NCBI RefSeq assembly: GCF_020520425.1
Contig: NC_079492.1
Location: forward strand, 146,227,861 to 146,291,860
Reading direction: 5' to 3'
Origin: Spinacia oleracea
Taxonomy: Eukaryota; Streptophyta; Magnoliopsida; Caryophyllales; Amaranthaceae
Length of the DNA stretch: 64,000 nucleotides
Of this stretch, positions 21,600 through 33,147 are shown one piece after another; within the stretch, counting starts at the first letter, position 1; every line of letters begins with the position of its first letter. Below the pieces are notes generated by a model. The model was given only the letters and a program-made list of their open reading frames with translations, did not search any database and was not told where the DNA came from. The translations under genes were made by a program, and so were the position numbers.

Positions 21600-22732
21600 G
21601 TTGTTATATCAAAAGGTCTTGCACGCACATGGTGTACACTAAACTTATTATATATCCGGATAACTTTATCCAGTTTTTAATGATAAAATAAAACACATTA
21701 TCACAAAAAAATTGATAACTTTTACATATACGGGGATAACTTCATTTTGAGTTAAGTTTTACTCCCATATACAATATTTATTGTACTACACCACTTTTAA
21801 ATAAGAATTTGTGTTATCACGTGGTATATAAGATGAGATATGATATAAGTTAGCTATTTACCAATTTTACTTTTTTATTCTGTTGTCTACAAGACCAAAA
21901 CTACAAAGTATTCCTCAACTTATTTAAGTTTTTTCTTGTGCTTTATTTCATAATTTCAAGTTCATTTATTTAAGCAGAAATAACTTTATAGTAGAAAAAA
22001 TAAAGTAAAAATATTGAAACTACTCATATATCGTGACAAATCCAACATCTTAAATGAATAAGTTTTTTCTTACAAATATAGATACCCATAGATGTTCGAC
22101 GTTTCTATCTGCTTAAATGGAACTAGTTTTGTTGAACCTATGACTCACAATATTTTATTTTTTTATTTAAAAGTATGCTCATGTTTACTTTTTTTGTGCA
22201 ACAATGGAGAAAAAGAATGAAAAACGAAATAGAAAATCAAACAACAAAAGGCGATAAGTAAATATGATTTTTTTAGAAAAACCGTAAAATAATTATTCAA
22301 TTGAAATTGGAATGTGAAACTAATGAAAATAATTAAGAAAGAAAAGACATGATAATATATATAAAAATATTGGAAATACAAGAGGAAGAAAATGAAGAAC
22401 TTTATTAAAAAAACAAAATAGATATTACAAAGGAAAGAAAAAGGGAAAAAAGTGGCGAACCGTTGTTCTAAATTTCCTATTTAATTCGAACAGAGTGAGC
22501 AAAAAACGAGATACCCGAAATGGAACCGGAACCTGCAAATCAAAACTTGGTGTTTTCCTATTTGAACTGAAATATGTTGGTATATATCCTGTAAACATCA
22601 TTTTTAATATGGAATATCCGAAATGGGTAACCTTTATGTTTGTTGCTCATAAAATAAAATCGGGTTATGGGTCATAAAATCTTGTTCGTATTTTCGGGTG
22701 GGGTCGATTTTTAACAGGTCTAATTATTACAG
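21600..22732. other. remainder of the Gnk2 gene intron
   Basis: AT-rich sequence with no supported gene. It contains a fragment related to the gacccg repeats near 22655-22715 and a phrase (ggtcttgcacgcac) shared with 26053. Confidence 0.4.
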
Positions 22733-23292
22733 GTCATCTATCGGGCAGCAGCACGGAGGGTAGTGATGCAGAAGCAGCACAAGGACTTTATTATTGTAGA
22801 GGAAGTGATACAGTGAGCGCTAATGAATGCGCTGCCTGTGTACGAAATGTAACATCAGGATTAGCAGATTCCGTAGAGTGTGCAACAGGAAATTCCGCCA
22901 TAGTCTGGCGAGGATTTTGCACTGTACAAGTGGCTAACTTCGCCATAATCGGGCAACTACAAACGGAACCAAAGAATGTCCGTCCCTGAAAAAGTCACCC
23001 CGGATGCTTCGTTGGTGGCAGATGATATCAGGGATTTACATAGATTAACTCTCTTGAACGCTGAAGACAACTATAAGCAAGGTTTCTATTTTAGCAGCAT
23101 GGTTCTTCAAAGCATGAGATATCACGTTATAGCTCAATGCAATCCTGATTTGCTCATTCAAGATTGCAAAACATGCCTAGACCAAGCCTTTTCCGAACCA
23201 TGTGAACCACAACAGTGTGGCGCTTTTAGCTCCATGCTTTTGGTTTTGTACCCAAGCTGCCAATACATGTACGGTTATGAGTGATCGTATTA

Positions 23293-23320
23293 CCCCGGCC
23301 CGGCCCGGCCCGGCCCGTCG
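23293..23320. repeat. (ccggc)n short tandem repeat
   Basis: cccggcccggcccggcccgg immediately after the Gnk2 gene stop; an unusual GC block in AT-rich DNA. Confidence 0.8.
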
Positions 23321-23716
23321 TTTTACATGCTTTCTTCTATTCCAAGACCAAGATTGTTGCTCGTGTATGTTTTTTCATGTTTGATTGTACTAGTTGTTGG
23401 ATGGCGGAGACCGTGCCCCAAAGTTATCTAAATCTATTTTGTGAATATTAAGCTATGACGTGATATCTCATGTTTTGAAATTATAATTTATTTTTATTGA
23501 ATTGAACAAAACAAATAATGTTTACGTTATTAGGTTTGTAGCCGCAATAGAGAATGCTCATGAAATTAAAAAAGTGCACTTTTTGCATTATCTTAAATAT
23601 GCTCCTCGTACTTGAACTTGATTTGGTTTCCCAAGGTAGCCAAAGTAATTTGTATAAGCTAATAGTCTAAGAAACAAACTTTTTGTCATAACAAAAGAGC
23701 AAATACATACTTCTTA

Positions 23717-23971
23717 CTACCTCCGTTTCATAAAGTTCTTTACGCTTTGGAAAATGTGTCCAAAGTATAAATACTTTAACCGTAAATTATCACCAATATA
23801 TACATCAAAACGTTACATGTAAGATCTTGTTAGATTGATCTCGGGATGTATTTTTAGAATATCAAATTTTTATAATTTTTTCACATAAGAAATTGGATAT
23901 ATTAATAGTTAAATATTGCATTGGAGCCCGTGCAAATAGTAATTGTAAAGATATTTTTGAAACGGAGGTAA
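23717..23971. mobile_element. Stowaway-type MITE, 255 bp
   Basis: Ends ctacctccgtttcataaagt and ttttgaaacggaggtaa, flanked by TA (23715-23716, 23972-23973). Same family and length as 13824-14078. Confidence 0.85.
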
Positions 23972-23992
23972 TACTTCATATCATCATATGTA

Positions 23993-25301
23993 CTCCGTCC
24001 GTATTAAAATAGGAGACCCACTTCCCATTTTCGGCCATATAAATAGAAAATAGGACCTTTTACCAAACTGGCTACTTTTACAATTTTATTTACCAAAACG
24101 ACTACTTTTGAATTATATTTCCTAAACTAGCTACTATTTATTTACCAAAATGACTATTTTGACTTTGAGTAAAAAAACATTAAACTAGTTTGGTTTGGTT
24201 TTTTTTTTACTCCGTAATATATAGTGAACCAATTTTTTTGGGTTTTTTTTAGTATCTTGTTATTATTTTTTTACTAAAATGTAAGTACTTTGTATTTTCT
24301 TGAGTTAATTTTTTAAATGAACCATTCCCCTTTTTATATAAAAAAAAAAAAAGCAAAAAACAAAAATGGACAATTTGCTTTGCTAATAGCCCCAAAGTCT
24401 TCTCAAATATAATCAATCCAAAACATAATCACAAACCAAAGAACAATTACTCCGTACTTTATTTTTAAAGAAATAATAACTTATACTCCATATTATACAT
24501 TAGAAAAAACTATAGTACAAACATAAGGAAACAAAATTAACATGCATTTGAAGTAGAATAAAACTATGAAACAAAATACATTCAATCAAAAGTTCCTTAT
24601 ACATAAGGAAACAAAATTAACATGCATACGGAGTACTTAGAGTTTCGATTTCTTATTAGATTGAAACCAAAATTACAAAATATTGAATATAATGAAAAAT
24701 AATTAAGCCTAAAATATGCATGAAAAATAAATCAGTTGGGGAAATTGGAAAACGCCAGGCTCCAGTGACGTCAACTTAAATATTAGAAAGACAAAAAGAA
24801 CCCAAAATTTATATATTAAATCTGTCCGGAGTCCCTAAAAAACCACATCGGTTCCCTATTTTTAAAAAATAATTCAAACCAAATTGGTTCACTAAAAAAA
24901 AAAAAAACTCAAACCGGTTAATTAGTTTTTACTTCAAAGTCAAAATAGTAGCTAGTTTGGGAAATAAAATTAAAAAGTAGTCATTTTGGTAAATAAAATT
25001 GTAGAAGTAGCTAATTTGGTAAAAGATCCAAAAATAATACACTTGTCATTTTTAGTAACTTTTTAACCTCATCATATAATTAAATAATATATTTATTTTA
25101 CCCTATGAGTTGACCCACTAACACATTAAACAATAAATTTCATAAACCCCCTACCCCTCCAAAATTTAATGGTCCCACTTATTTTACTTGATTAAAATAT
25201 TTATCCAAACTCCACTTGCTTTATTATTTTATTTCATTCAACTATTCTTACTTAATACCCGTGACCGGCCAAGTATATCTCCTATTTACATACGGAGGGA
25301 G
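23993..25301. mobile_element. Stowaway-type element with a nested long-TIR element
   Basis: Outer ends ctccgtccgtattaaaatag and aaatagg-related tacggagggag form an inverted pair flanked by TA (23991-23992, 25302-25303). Most of its 1.3 kb is explained by a second element inserted at 24053-25029. Confidence 0.75.
24053..25029. mobile_element. Mutator-like long-TIR MITE nested in the Stowaway
   Basis: Begins ggaccttttaccaaactggc and ends aatttggtaaaagatcc; the inverted similarity extends about 150 bp on each side (for example aaaatgactattttgacttt against aaagtcaaaatagtagctag). No coding capacity. Target duplication not cleanly readable in A-rich flanks. Confidence 0.7.
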
Positions 25302-25303
25302 TA

Positions 25304-26070
25304 GTAGAATGCAATAACAAGACAACAATTACACAATTTAATAATTTATAGGAAGAATATTCAAGACACTGTCTTTCGAGAACTCTTGAATCACCTCACT
25401 TAGACAATTTGATGATTTATGTGAACAACCTTTTATACCCCTTATAAAGTTTATTTAAATGCAATTTTTTTTTTTACCATTATTGTTAATCCTCTACCAA
25501 TTAATTAATTCCTCCGTTCTATTTTAGTTGACACATTTCTTTTTGTCAAGTTTGCCAATCACTCATTATAATACAAGCCTTTCAGTTTATTGCAAAAGAA
25601 CATACATTTTGAGTAGTACATATACGCAAGGCCTGAGAGGCTAAGATCGTATCGAGTTACTAATTAACAACTTCACGTCATTGCCATTGTGTAGTGGCGC
25701 TCTTTCTCGTATTTATCTGCCTAGATTAGACGTGGTTATTTAACTGGTAGGTCGGGAGGCCCAATGCAATTCGATGAAAAGCAAATCGGGTCATAAAAGA
25801 GTCATTTTAAAGTAAGTCAATATTGGGCGAATCGTAGTAGGTTACGAGTCAATATCGAGTCCAACGTGGACAGATCCAATAAACAGGCAAGGAAAAATGA
25901 AAATAGATAGGGAGATAGAGGAGTACATGTAATTTTATTTTATTTTTATACGATAACTATTTTAGTTTTCAAAAATTTTGGGCTATTAATTTAACTCTGT
26001 ATTTACTTTAGTCATGCCATGTTTAACTTATGCAATAAAAAAACACTTCAACAGGTCTTGCATGCACGGT
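25304..26070. other. intergenic, no gene seen
   Basis: Contains T-rich and AT-rich stretches and an isolated MITE-like end (cctccgttctattttagttg, near 25512). No supported coding sequence. Confidence 0.4.
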
Positions 26071-26073
26071 GTA

Positions 26074-26321
26074 CACTACAAAAATTTGTATCTTTAACGA
26101 AAACCTAATTACGACGGGTTAAAAATCCCGTCGCAAAAATCTTTTGCGACGGGGCTAACAACCAAACAAGGACGGGAACAACCATCGCAAAATGTCTTTT
26201 ACGACGGGTTAACGACGACATTTTCCATTAACGACGGCCCCCTTTTATGACGGGTTCACGATAGGAAATCCCGTCATTAATCAACGATTATTGGCTTTTA
26301 ACGACGAGATTTCTTGTAGTG
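26074..26321. mobile_element. CACTA-derived MITE, 248 bp
   Basis: Ends CACTACAAAAATTTG and its inverted partner ...TTTCTTGTAGTG, flanked by GTA on both sides (26071-26073, 26322-26324), as expected for CACTA/En-Spm elements. The interior is full of acgacggg / cccgtcg words, typical of this group's subterminal repeats. Confidence 0.88.
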
Positions 26322-26820
26322 GTATAATAAATTTATTGTAAATCGCAATAACTTTTACTCATTTTGTTTTGGTAATTTTAACATGTTTTGATTAACTTTG
26401 ACTTACATGTTTAATTACCTTTATACCTATTAGTGAATGAAATAATTTTTATTAAAGCGAAAAAATTATCAATATAGAATATATAACTTTTATATTATAC
26501 CGCGATAACTTTTAAACATTTTTACATTATTCCCGTATTCGATATACAATATTTATTGTACATTAACTTTTAACTAAAAATCTGTGAAAGCACTTCTAAC
26601 TTGACCATAATCCTAAGTTCCTTAGGTTTCCAATAACTGGTTCTATTCCAAATTACGATAATTTATGGTAACGAAAGAAACACAGATTCCTTGGTGGTAA
26701 CGCAAGAACAAATTAAAGAGAAGCTCAAACCTAAATTTATTTTAATATTAAAAAAAAACGCTAAAAAAGAATACATAAAATAAAAATCAGGATATTACTA
26801 GGATATCTGCTACTCCGTAC
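26322..26820. other. AT-rich flank before the phosphatase promoter
   Basis: No gene seen. Part of it resembles 21640-21800 (taactttta / ttattgtac words), suggesting an old dispersed repeat. Confidence 0.35.
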
Positions 26821-26829
26821 AAAACAAAA

Positions 26830-26837
26830 GCATATTC
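26830..26837 (+). promoter_or_regulatory. P1BS-type site GCATATTC
   Basis: Matches GNATATNC, the binding site of PHR1-type phosphate-starvation regulators, 267 bp before the phosphatase start. The same octamer with the same flank (aaaagcatattc) is kept upstream of the second phosphatase copy at 63658. Confidence 0.65.
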
Positions 26838-26967
26838 CCCAAGATTCCCGCGCATTTTATTCATCTTCAAATTGCACAATTAACTAATTACCAAATTATT
26901 TCCTTAATTCTATAGATTCTATTCTCACCTAAATTCAGATCCTTCCTCCGTATCAAAAGATGCTACA

Positions 26968-26975
26968 GTATATTC
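26968..26975 (+). promoter_or_regulatory. P1BS-type site GTATATTC
   Basis: Second GNATATNC match, in a conserved ctacagtatattcctt context that is repeated at 63805 in the other copy. Confidence 0.65.
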
Positions 26976-26990
26976 CTTCAAAGTTTAAAC

Positions 26991-26998
26991 TATAAATA
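26991..26998 (+). promoter_or_regulatory. TATA box of the PECP1-type gene
   Basis: tataaata about 105 bp before the start codon, conserved in the second copy (63832). Confidence 0.75.
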
Positions 26999-27103
26999 CC
27001 TGACTACTAATCCTCCAGGTTAATACACAAAGCCAAGAATTAATAGACCAAAAATCCCATCAAAGTTTCTGTACTTGTTTCAACCTAGTAATATTCTTTA
27101 GAA

Positions 27104-28297
27104 ATGGAAGGAATAATGGTGGTTTTCGACTTCGACAAGACGATCATTGAATGCGATAGCGATAATTGGGTAGTTGATGAGTTGGGTTTTACAGAACGTT
27201 ACAATCAGCTTCTTAATACCATGCCATGGAACTCTATGATGGTTTGTTTCTCTTATTTATACTCTGTTTTCATTCATCGTGTTGGTTCAATCGATTAATC
27301 TCTGTTTGTTTAAATGATGAAACAGGACACATTGATGAAAGAGATGCACACACAAGGAATAACAACCGATGACATTGCTCGAGTTTTGAAAACAGTTCCG
27401 ATTCATCCTCGCGTTATTCCGGCAATTAAAGCCGCCCATGCTGCTGGGTAATTAAAATTCCTCGATCTTGTTTAAACATTAATTACTCCTTCTATCAGAA
27501 TTGATTGTCTTGTTTATTGCATTATTTAACTAGTAACTAGTAAGACGAATAAAATTTTACATATTATAGTATGTTTTTCCTTAGGAATAAAAGTTTATGA
27601 TTATCTTATGCAGATGTGATTTGAGGATTGTAAGCGATGCAAATACATTCTTCATTGAGACCGTACTGGATCATCTTGGATTAAAGAATTGTTTCACAGA
27701 GATTAACACAAACCCAGGTTATATTGATGAAGAAGGGAGATTAAGGATATTACCAATTCATGATTTCACCAAAACTCCTCATGAATGCAACAACCCTTGC
27801 CCTCCAAACATGTGCAAGGTAATTATATTTTGAAATACTTTTAATATAATTAAATTGTGTAACGTAGATTAAATGTATAATAGGTTAGTAATTCATGTCT
27901 AATTACTTGTTATTATTCTATAAAATTGCAGGGTTTGGTGATAAAAAGGTTATTAAGTGAGCATAACACCAAGAAATTCATATACTTAGGAGATGGAATT
28001 GGAGATTATTGCCCTTCATTAAGGCTAAGAGAAGGTGATCATGTTATGCCAAGAAAGAATTATCCAGTTTATGATATGATTTCAAGCAATCCAATGCTTA
28101 TTAGAGCCAAGATCCATGAATGGGCTGATGGTGAAGATCTGGAACGGATTCTACAGTCTCTAATCCAAGAAGATATCATCATCTCTTCTAATGGAGATGA
28201 TAATAATAAAGTTGCTCAGCAATTGTTCGACTTTGATTACAAGCGTGGAATGTCGCCAGTTATTACTTGCCATAAAGCTGTATGTGTGCCTTATTAG
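27104..28297 (+). CDS. HAD phosphatase, phosphoethanolamine/phosphocholine phosphatase type (PECP1/PS2-like)
   Basis: Four exons fit perfectly: 27104-27241, 27326-27447, 27614-27818 and 27932-28297, all with GT-AG introns, giving 276 residues. HAD motif I is DFDKT (Asp9, Asp11), motif II is VSDAN (Ser94), a likely motif III lysine is Lys155, and motif IV is GDGIGDYCP (Asp176, Asp180). This is the PHOSPHO1-like family, which in plants includes PECP1 and PPsPase1/PS2; these cytosolic Mg-dependent enzymes release phosphate from phosphoethanolamine, phosphocholine or pyrophosphate. Length is normal for the family. Two P1BS-type sites and a TATA lie upstream, fitting the known phosphate-starvation induction of these genes. 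A second copy starts at 63941. Which substrate it prefers cannot be read from sequence. Confidence 0.92.
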
Positions 28298-28846
28298 AAG
28301 TTGGATACCTCTTGTTATTATACCTACGATACTAAAAGAAGGGGAGAAGAAAACCCCTTGTAATTTTTGTTTGTTTGGTACTCCCTAGAAAAACTAAAGA
28401 GAATCTCTTGATTTTGTATTTATTTTTTAGGGTTTGATCTTAGGTTTATGTAACTAACTTTTGTTTCTCAATTGAAACAATTAATTGGTGAATGAAGATG
28501 TATATTACATTATTACTGCACCTGTCTCCTTAGTTCGTTACTTAGCTTTCTAGCACTATAGTTGATTCTAGTCGGATCAATAACCATTAGGGTTGATTTC
28601 GAGTTTATGTCGACTCTGATGGCATTTGTTGATGGATTGTAGTATTGTATACTTTTATTATTGGCCCAAATAATTTTAGTCTCTATTAAAAAAAGGCCCA
28701 ACAAAAAGCAACATCCAAACCAGTTTATCGACCCACTTTAAACAGTTAACCTCGACTCTCTTTTTTCCGTTTTTTTCTTCACCCAACCGTCATTCCGTCA
28801 ATCAGTAAGACTTGAAACAAGTTGTAAACTTCTTTATATTATATCA
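28298..28846. other. 3' flank of the phosphatase gene
   Basis: 3' UTR-like AT-rich sequence. The minus-strand frame at 28513-28704 has no recognisable content. Confidence 0.4.
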
Positions 28847-28960
28847 TTACTCCATTGCCTTAAAGAGGCTCCCGCAAGAAGCGGGATAAGGGGGATCAGA
28901 CATAAGCAACCTTACCCCTGCAATTGCAGAGAGGTTATTTCCAATTGACCCGAAAGCAAT
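28847..28960 (-). repeat. SINE-like repeat fragment
   Basis: On the minus strand it reads ctctctgcaattgcaggggt, aaggttgcttatgtctgatc, then a gcgggagcctcttt stretch, a phrase typical of the 3' part of plant SINEs. No internal promoter or target duplication was located. Confidence 0.4.
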
Positions 28961-29293
28961 AGCGGGACGACAACGGGACGACCATCTTCTACTTCATGAA
29001 AAGGAAGCGAAATGGCTATGGGATATTTGGCTCCATTGGATATGGACAAGTATCCAAAATGGATATTGGATACATTTCGTAGGAGGTTCCTTTGTTGTGG
29101 ACTTGTGGCCGTTGCTGACATGCATTAATATGTCAATTTTGTACATGTAAAACCAATTCCTATAAAACCAATTCCTCGGTCTGAAGAAGTCCTACAACCA
29201 AAAATCATCCTCCATTAACAATTTTCCAACTCGAGCTCTGGTGCTTCAAACCAACCAAAATTTAAGCAAATTATAGTAAATTGCAACATCTAC

Positions 29294-29785
29294 ATGTCTG
29301 TCAACAACATTCATCAAGCACCACCTACAAATACAAATACAATCCAGTCGCTGGAATCACTGAATCCAAAAGCCTTGAATACTATCTTCATCTTCATAGC
29401 CACATTCTTTCTTACCTTGCTTCAGTTGAAGAGTCAAGGAGACCATACCATTTCCCCCTTTTCCACCAATCCTCTCACAATACTACTCTCTACTATTTGG
29501 CTTCTGTTCTATTGTTGTGCTTTTGCTGCTTCCTTAAAACCATCACCACCAACAACTACTAAATGTTCTCCAAAAGAAATGATGATTTTTTTTGGGATAT
29601 TGGCATTGATATCTTTAGGGTCACTCCTCTTTCCTAGCTCAGTCCAACATTACGCGCTCTATTCAATGAATACCATAATCGGACTGGGTATGGTTCTTTA
29701 TTGCGCAAGGTTACGCCATCAAGTTTCTCAATCGCCAAGGGGGATCCTACTTCCTCTGCATATCAGAGAAATAACCCATCCTTAA
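29294..29785 (+). CDS. small four-helix membrane protein, copy B (unknown function)
   Basis: 163 residues, paralogue of the gene at 15379. Shared motifs are LQLKSQG, TISPFSTNP, SPKEMMI, SLGSLLFPSS and LPLHIREI; four hydrophobic stretches are again present (about residues 33-50, 66-83, 98-116, 120-140). It lacks the Ser/Pro microsatellite loop of copy A. The upstream homologous frame continues (QPKFKQIIVNCN) but the ATG used by copies A and C is missing here, so the internal ATG at 29294 is chosen; the protein would lack about 23 N-terminal residues. It lies 1 kb downstream of the phosphatase gene, same strand. Function unknown. Confidence 0.72.
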   Translation: MSVNNIHQAPPTNTNTIQSLESLNPKALNTIFIFIATFFLTLLQLKSQGDHTISPFSTNPLTILLSTIWLLFYCCAFAASLKPSPPTTTKCSPKEMMIFFGILALISLGSLLFPSSVQHYALYSMNTIIGLGMVLYCARLRHQVSQSPRGILLPLHIREITHP

Positions 29786-30780
29786 AACAGTAGTCAATTA
29801 CTGCAGGGATCACCAGGAACAGTTATAACAGTATACTTGTATATATGCAAACATTGTTTAGCTGTGATTTCTTTCATGGATCCAGATTTAGAGAATATGC
29901 ATAAGCTCTTTGTGGTTAATTACTTAATTGGGGTTTTCAACAAAGACTTTCTTTTGGGAATCCTAAATTATTTTATCAAACCAAAATGAATCAAGTTGAG
30001 GCGGATTAAGATGTAACACAACACAACACAACACATCCATTTATCATGTGTATCAACCAGGACAAATATTTGAAGGGTTGAGGAATCATGGATAGGGGAT
30101 ACACTCAAGCATCTTAGTGTACCTCTAGAAAACATGAACTATGCAAACTTTCTAGACATGTTACCCTTTGTTTTAGTATAATCCCCCTTATTTCCACGTT
30201 AAAATTGTCTTTACCCCTGTATTGTTACTGAAAACCCTTGGTTTTATCTCTACATAATCATGTTAGTCTCTTCTCTATAGGAATGTAAAAAGAATAGACA
30301 TAAAACGTGTTACAATGGGGGAATTTTGTACAAACAACAGGGCCTCCCGGCGGTCTGGTAATCTATTTTGCATGATTTTTTAGGGACAACATATACACAC
30401 CAAACATGACATATGATTTGCTAAGAACCCTCAGGTAACTAATCATCAATACAAATACATAAAACTGTCTTGATTGCACAGATCAAAGAATAGCCGAAGT
30501 TAAAACTAGAACACCAAACTGAACACATTCATGTACTTGTGCATACTTAACCTATGCATATGCAAATGCAAATTTACACACGTGAAAAAAAACAAAGCCC
30601 CTGTTATCAGATAATTAATTTATGATCTTCCATTCTTCCAAAGGCATTTTGTGTCGCTTTTCTTTCCTAGTTAACCTAACATTAGGCTATCTAGATGAAA
30701 AGAGATTTGTGCTTATGTACTTCATTCATAATGATTTTAATGGGGTGTAAATCAAAGTACTGTGAAAACTTCAACTATAG
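29786..30780. other. 3' flank of copy B
   Basis: Alignable by eye to the flank of copy A (16012-16420), and about 30230-30345 to 63310-63460 beyond copy C. No gene seen. Confidence 0.5.
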
Positions 30781-31530
30781 CTAGGTTCACCTGTACTTCC
30801 AATGTTACCGAAATCAAACGCAGTACTGATTGGCTTAAGTCTCTCTTGAGTCTTGAGTCTCCTTATCCAGCTCATGTATAGTGATAACCACTACAAACGT
30901 GGCCGATAGCTCAGCTCTTCCGAACACTTATTAGCAGTCCTACATGGCTACATCCTGTGTTCGCCCTCAGTCCATGAAACACCTGAATAGTCAGAAAAGA
31001 TTTAATTGCAATTTGCAAACAAAATTCCCAATCAATTTAAGGAAGAACTTTTGTTAAATCATAAATTCAAAACACAGTGCAGAATATGATTCAAAGACAT
31101 ACTACTGAGTACTGACATAGTAAAGAAAATGCAAGATTAATAGAATCAAATTGATAACAGCAATACCCAGAATATGAAAACAAGGCATAAAACAAATACC
31201 ATGAGGGAGGCGAGGCGCAAACATGGCAATTTTGATCAACAAATGCGTCAAGTAATTCCGGAATTAAATTTAAAATTAAGACGAAAATTAACCGAATTTA
31301 AGAACCCGAAAAGAAGAGCATCAAGTCAATTTGAAAAGTTAGTAACCAGAATTATCTCAACTTCTCAAGCTTCAATTATACGAATTCTATACAACAAAAT
31401 CTGCAAATGATAATTCAAATCGCCAAATTGTAGACCAGTAAAATCGCATCCAAAACAAAAACACTTCTACTTACCGAACATCATCTCGAGCTTCGGAATC
31501 CGGTCCCCTCTCTCCTAGGGTTTTGAAATT
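30780..31530 (-). pseudogene. decayed copy of the small spliced minus-strand locus
   Basis: Pieces correspond to those at 17398-18300: the ttcaggtgtttcatggactg exon (about 30985-30960), a terminal exon reading SWIRRLKTQERL and STAFDF, and the 5' piece with tctctcctagggttttgaaa near 31510. The terminal frame is damaged relative to the first copy. Confidence 0.4.
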
Positions 31531-31787
31531 GGGAATTTTGGTTCTGCTACATTATCACAAATTGGCACTTCCAAATTTCAATATTAGTGGATGACGAAAT
31601 GAGATTTGTTTTTTTTTTATATATATATTAAATAAAATAAAATAATGGAAAGTTGCGACAAAATCAAGATAGCCTTTTCACTCATTTTTCCTGAATTTAT
31701 CTGAACTGAAATTAACTGAATTTATTTTAACTTAATTGAACTTATCTTAACTTATTCAAATTTATCGAAACTTATTTTAGTTATAAA
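31531..31787. repeat. remnant of a Tourist-like MITE
   Basis: About 31680-31785 carries 'ctgaacttat / ttattttaactt' words like the complete element at 39311-39556, without clean ends. Confidence 0.4.
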
Positions 31788-33147
31788 CTAGTATAGTGCC
31801 CGTGCGATGCACGGTTTATAATCCTAATATTAAATTTGCATGAAATCTAAATTTTATTTGCAGACAATCTATAACAAAAAAAAAAAAAAGAACTTATAAT
31901 ATTTTCTATTTAAAAATTAATGGTGGATAAAATATGTTGTTAATGTCTTATTTATTAAAAAAAAAAAAAAACTAAACAAATAAGGGTACAAAGATATGAT
32001 TGTTTTCGTCCTCGTTCATCACCCGTGTCAAATATAAAATTATTCTCATCCACCCTATACTTCGGTAGTGATACTCCTCTAATACTCCCTCATCGTCTAT
32101 CTCATTAGCCTATCACTTAACACCTATCTCCCCCATCTATTTTATTCGGCTATAAATGACTTTGAGGCGGGCGGATCGAGCCTCCACAACCGTACCCGCG
32201 TAAAACTTTTATCCCCTCCACCAACAGTATGTATGGTACCAAACCCCAATCCCATTCATGTTCGTCTTAATTATGAGATACGTAATTAAATTCATCCCAA
32301 TTAAGTACCTCATTACCCAATCATTTAACACATACCCGCCCCATTTACTTTATTCAGATAGAGATGACTTTCAGGCGGGGAGGGACCTCCACACTCGTAA
32401 CCACGTACCTAAGATCTTATCCCCCTCCTCGCCACCCACGATAGGAACAATAGTACCACCCAGGCCACCCCGCCCAATCACTTTCCTGGAGGGTAAACAA
32501 TATAATTCATCCCCGTTCACTCACCCTCCCGTGTATTTACACCAGCCTCAAACCCACCCCAGAATCAACATTTTTTTTGTTTTGGTAAGAGAATTTTGAA
32601 TTTAAAACTCTATTATAGAGTTTTCTACAATTTGATTGTCTGATTAGAGTAATTGAGTAAATGAACAAAACATTATAATATGTAGGTTAATAGTTTTTTT
32701 TTTATGAAAGATTCGCGATACATTAGTTGAATGATAAGAGAGGCGGGCGAGGCTAATAAAAGATTCATGCATCCTCGACCCGTCACCCTCTTAACCCAAA
32801 AAACCCGCCCCACTGACAATCTTTCGTCCCTATATTCGTTAAATACGTCACTTTGTCTTTCATGCATCTTACTTTTGAATATATTGACATAAGTTTATTA
32901 TTAAAATTGATTTTATTAGCTATAGTATTGATGAAAATATCTAAAAGTGACATATATAATTAGAATTGGGTGAGGGTTTGGGTCCTCAAATCCAATAATT
33001 CAAACTCGCCCCATCACCAAGGTGGCCTGGTACACGTTATCCTCATATCTATTCACCAACACCAAATCTCTATTTATTAGACAATATTAGTCAATAATCT
33101 ATCTTTATATTCGTCGTTAGAATAAATTAATTAAGTCTGGACTCGCC

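Larger units (their letters stand above)
19863..23284 (+). pseudogene. cysteine-rich repeat secretory protein (Gnk2/DUF26), frameshifted
   Basis: Exon 1 (19863-20061) encodes a secretory signal (FLILFLVCKSIYG, about residues 10-22) and the start of a Gnk2 domain. The intron runs 20062-22732 (GTGAAA...TTACAG). Exon 2 from 22733 continues in frame as HLSGSSTEGSDAEAAQGLYY and carries ANECAACV. A second domain has CNPDLLIQDCKTCL, the C-x8-C-x2-C signature of plant DUF26/stress-antifungal proteins, which act in the apoplast. Near 22960-22984 the frame shifts by one base between the two domains, so the copy is probably inactive or needs sequence confirmation. No kinase domain follows, so it is secretory rather than receptor type. 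The intron is enlarged by a 1.4-kb transposable element. Confidence 0.8.

Noticed and set aside
28912-29121. 69-codon minus-strand ORF (HFGYLSISNGAKYPIAI...)
   Set aside because: Runs into the SINE-like repeat; no gene family recognised.
31174-31410. 78-codon Lys/Arg-rich ORF
   Set aside because: Lies in the intron-like part of the decayed minus-strand locus, with A-rich composition and no counterpart in the first copy.
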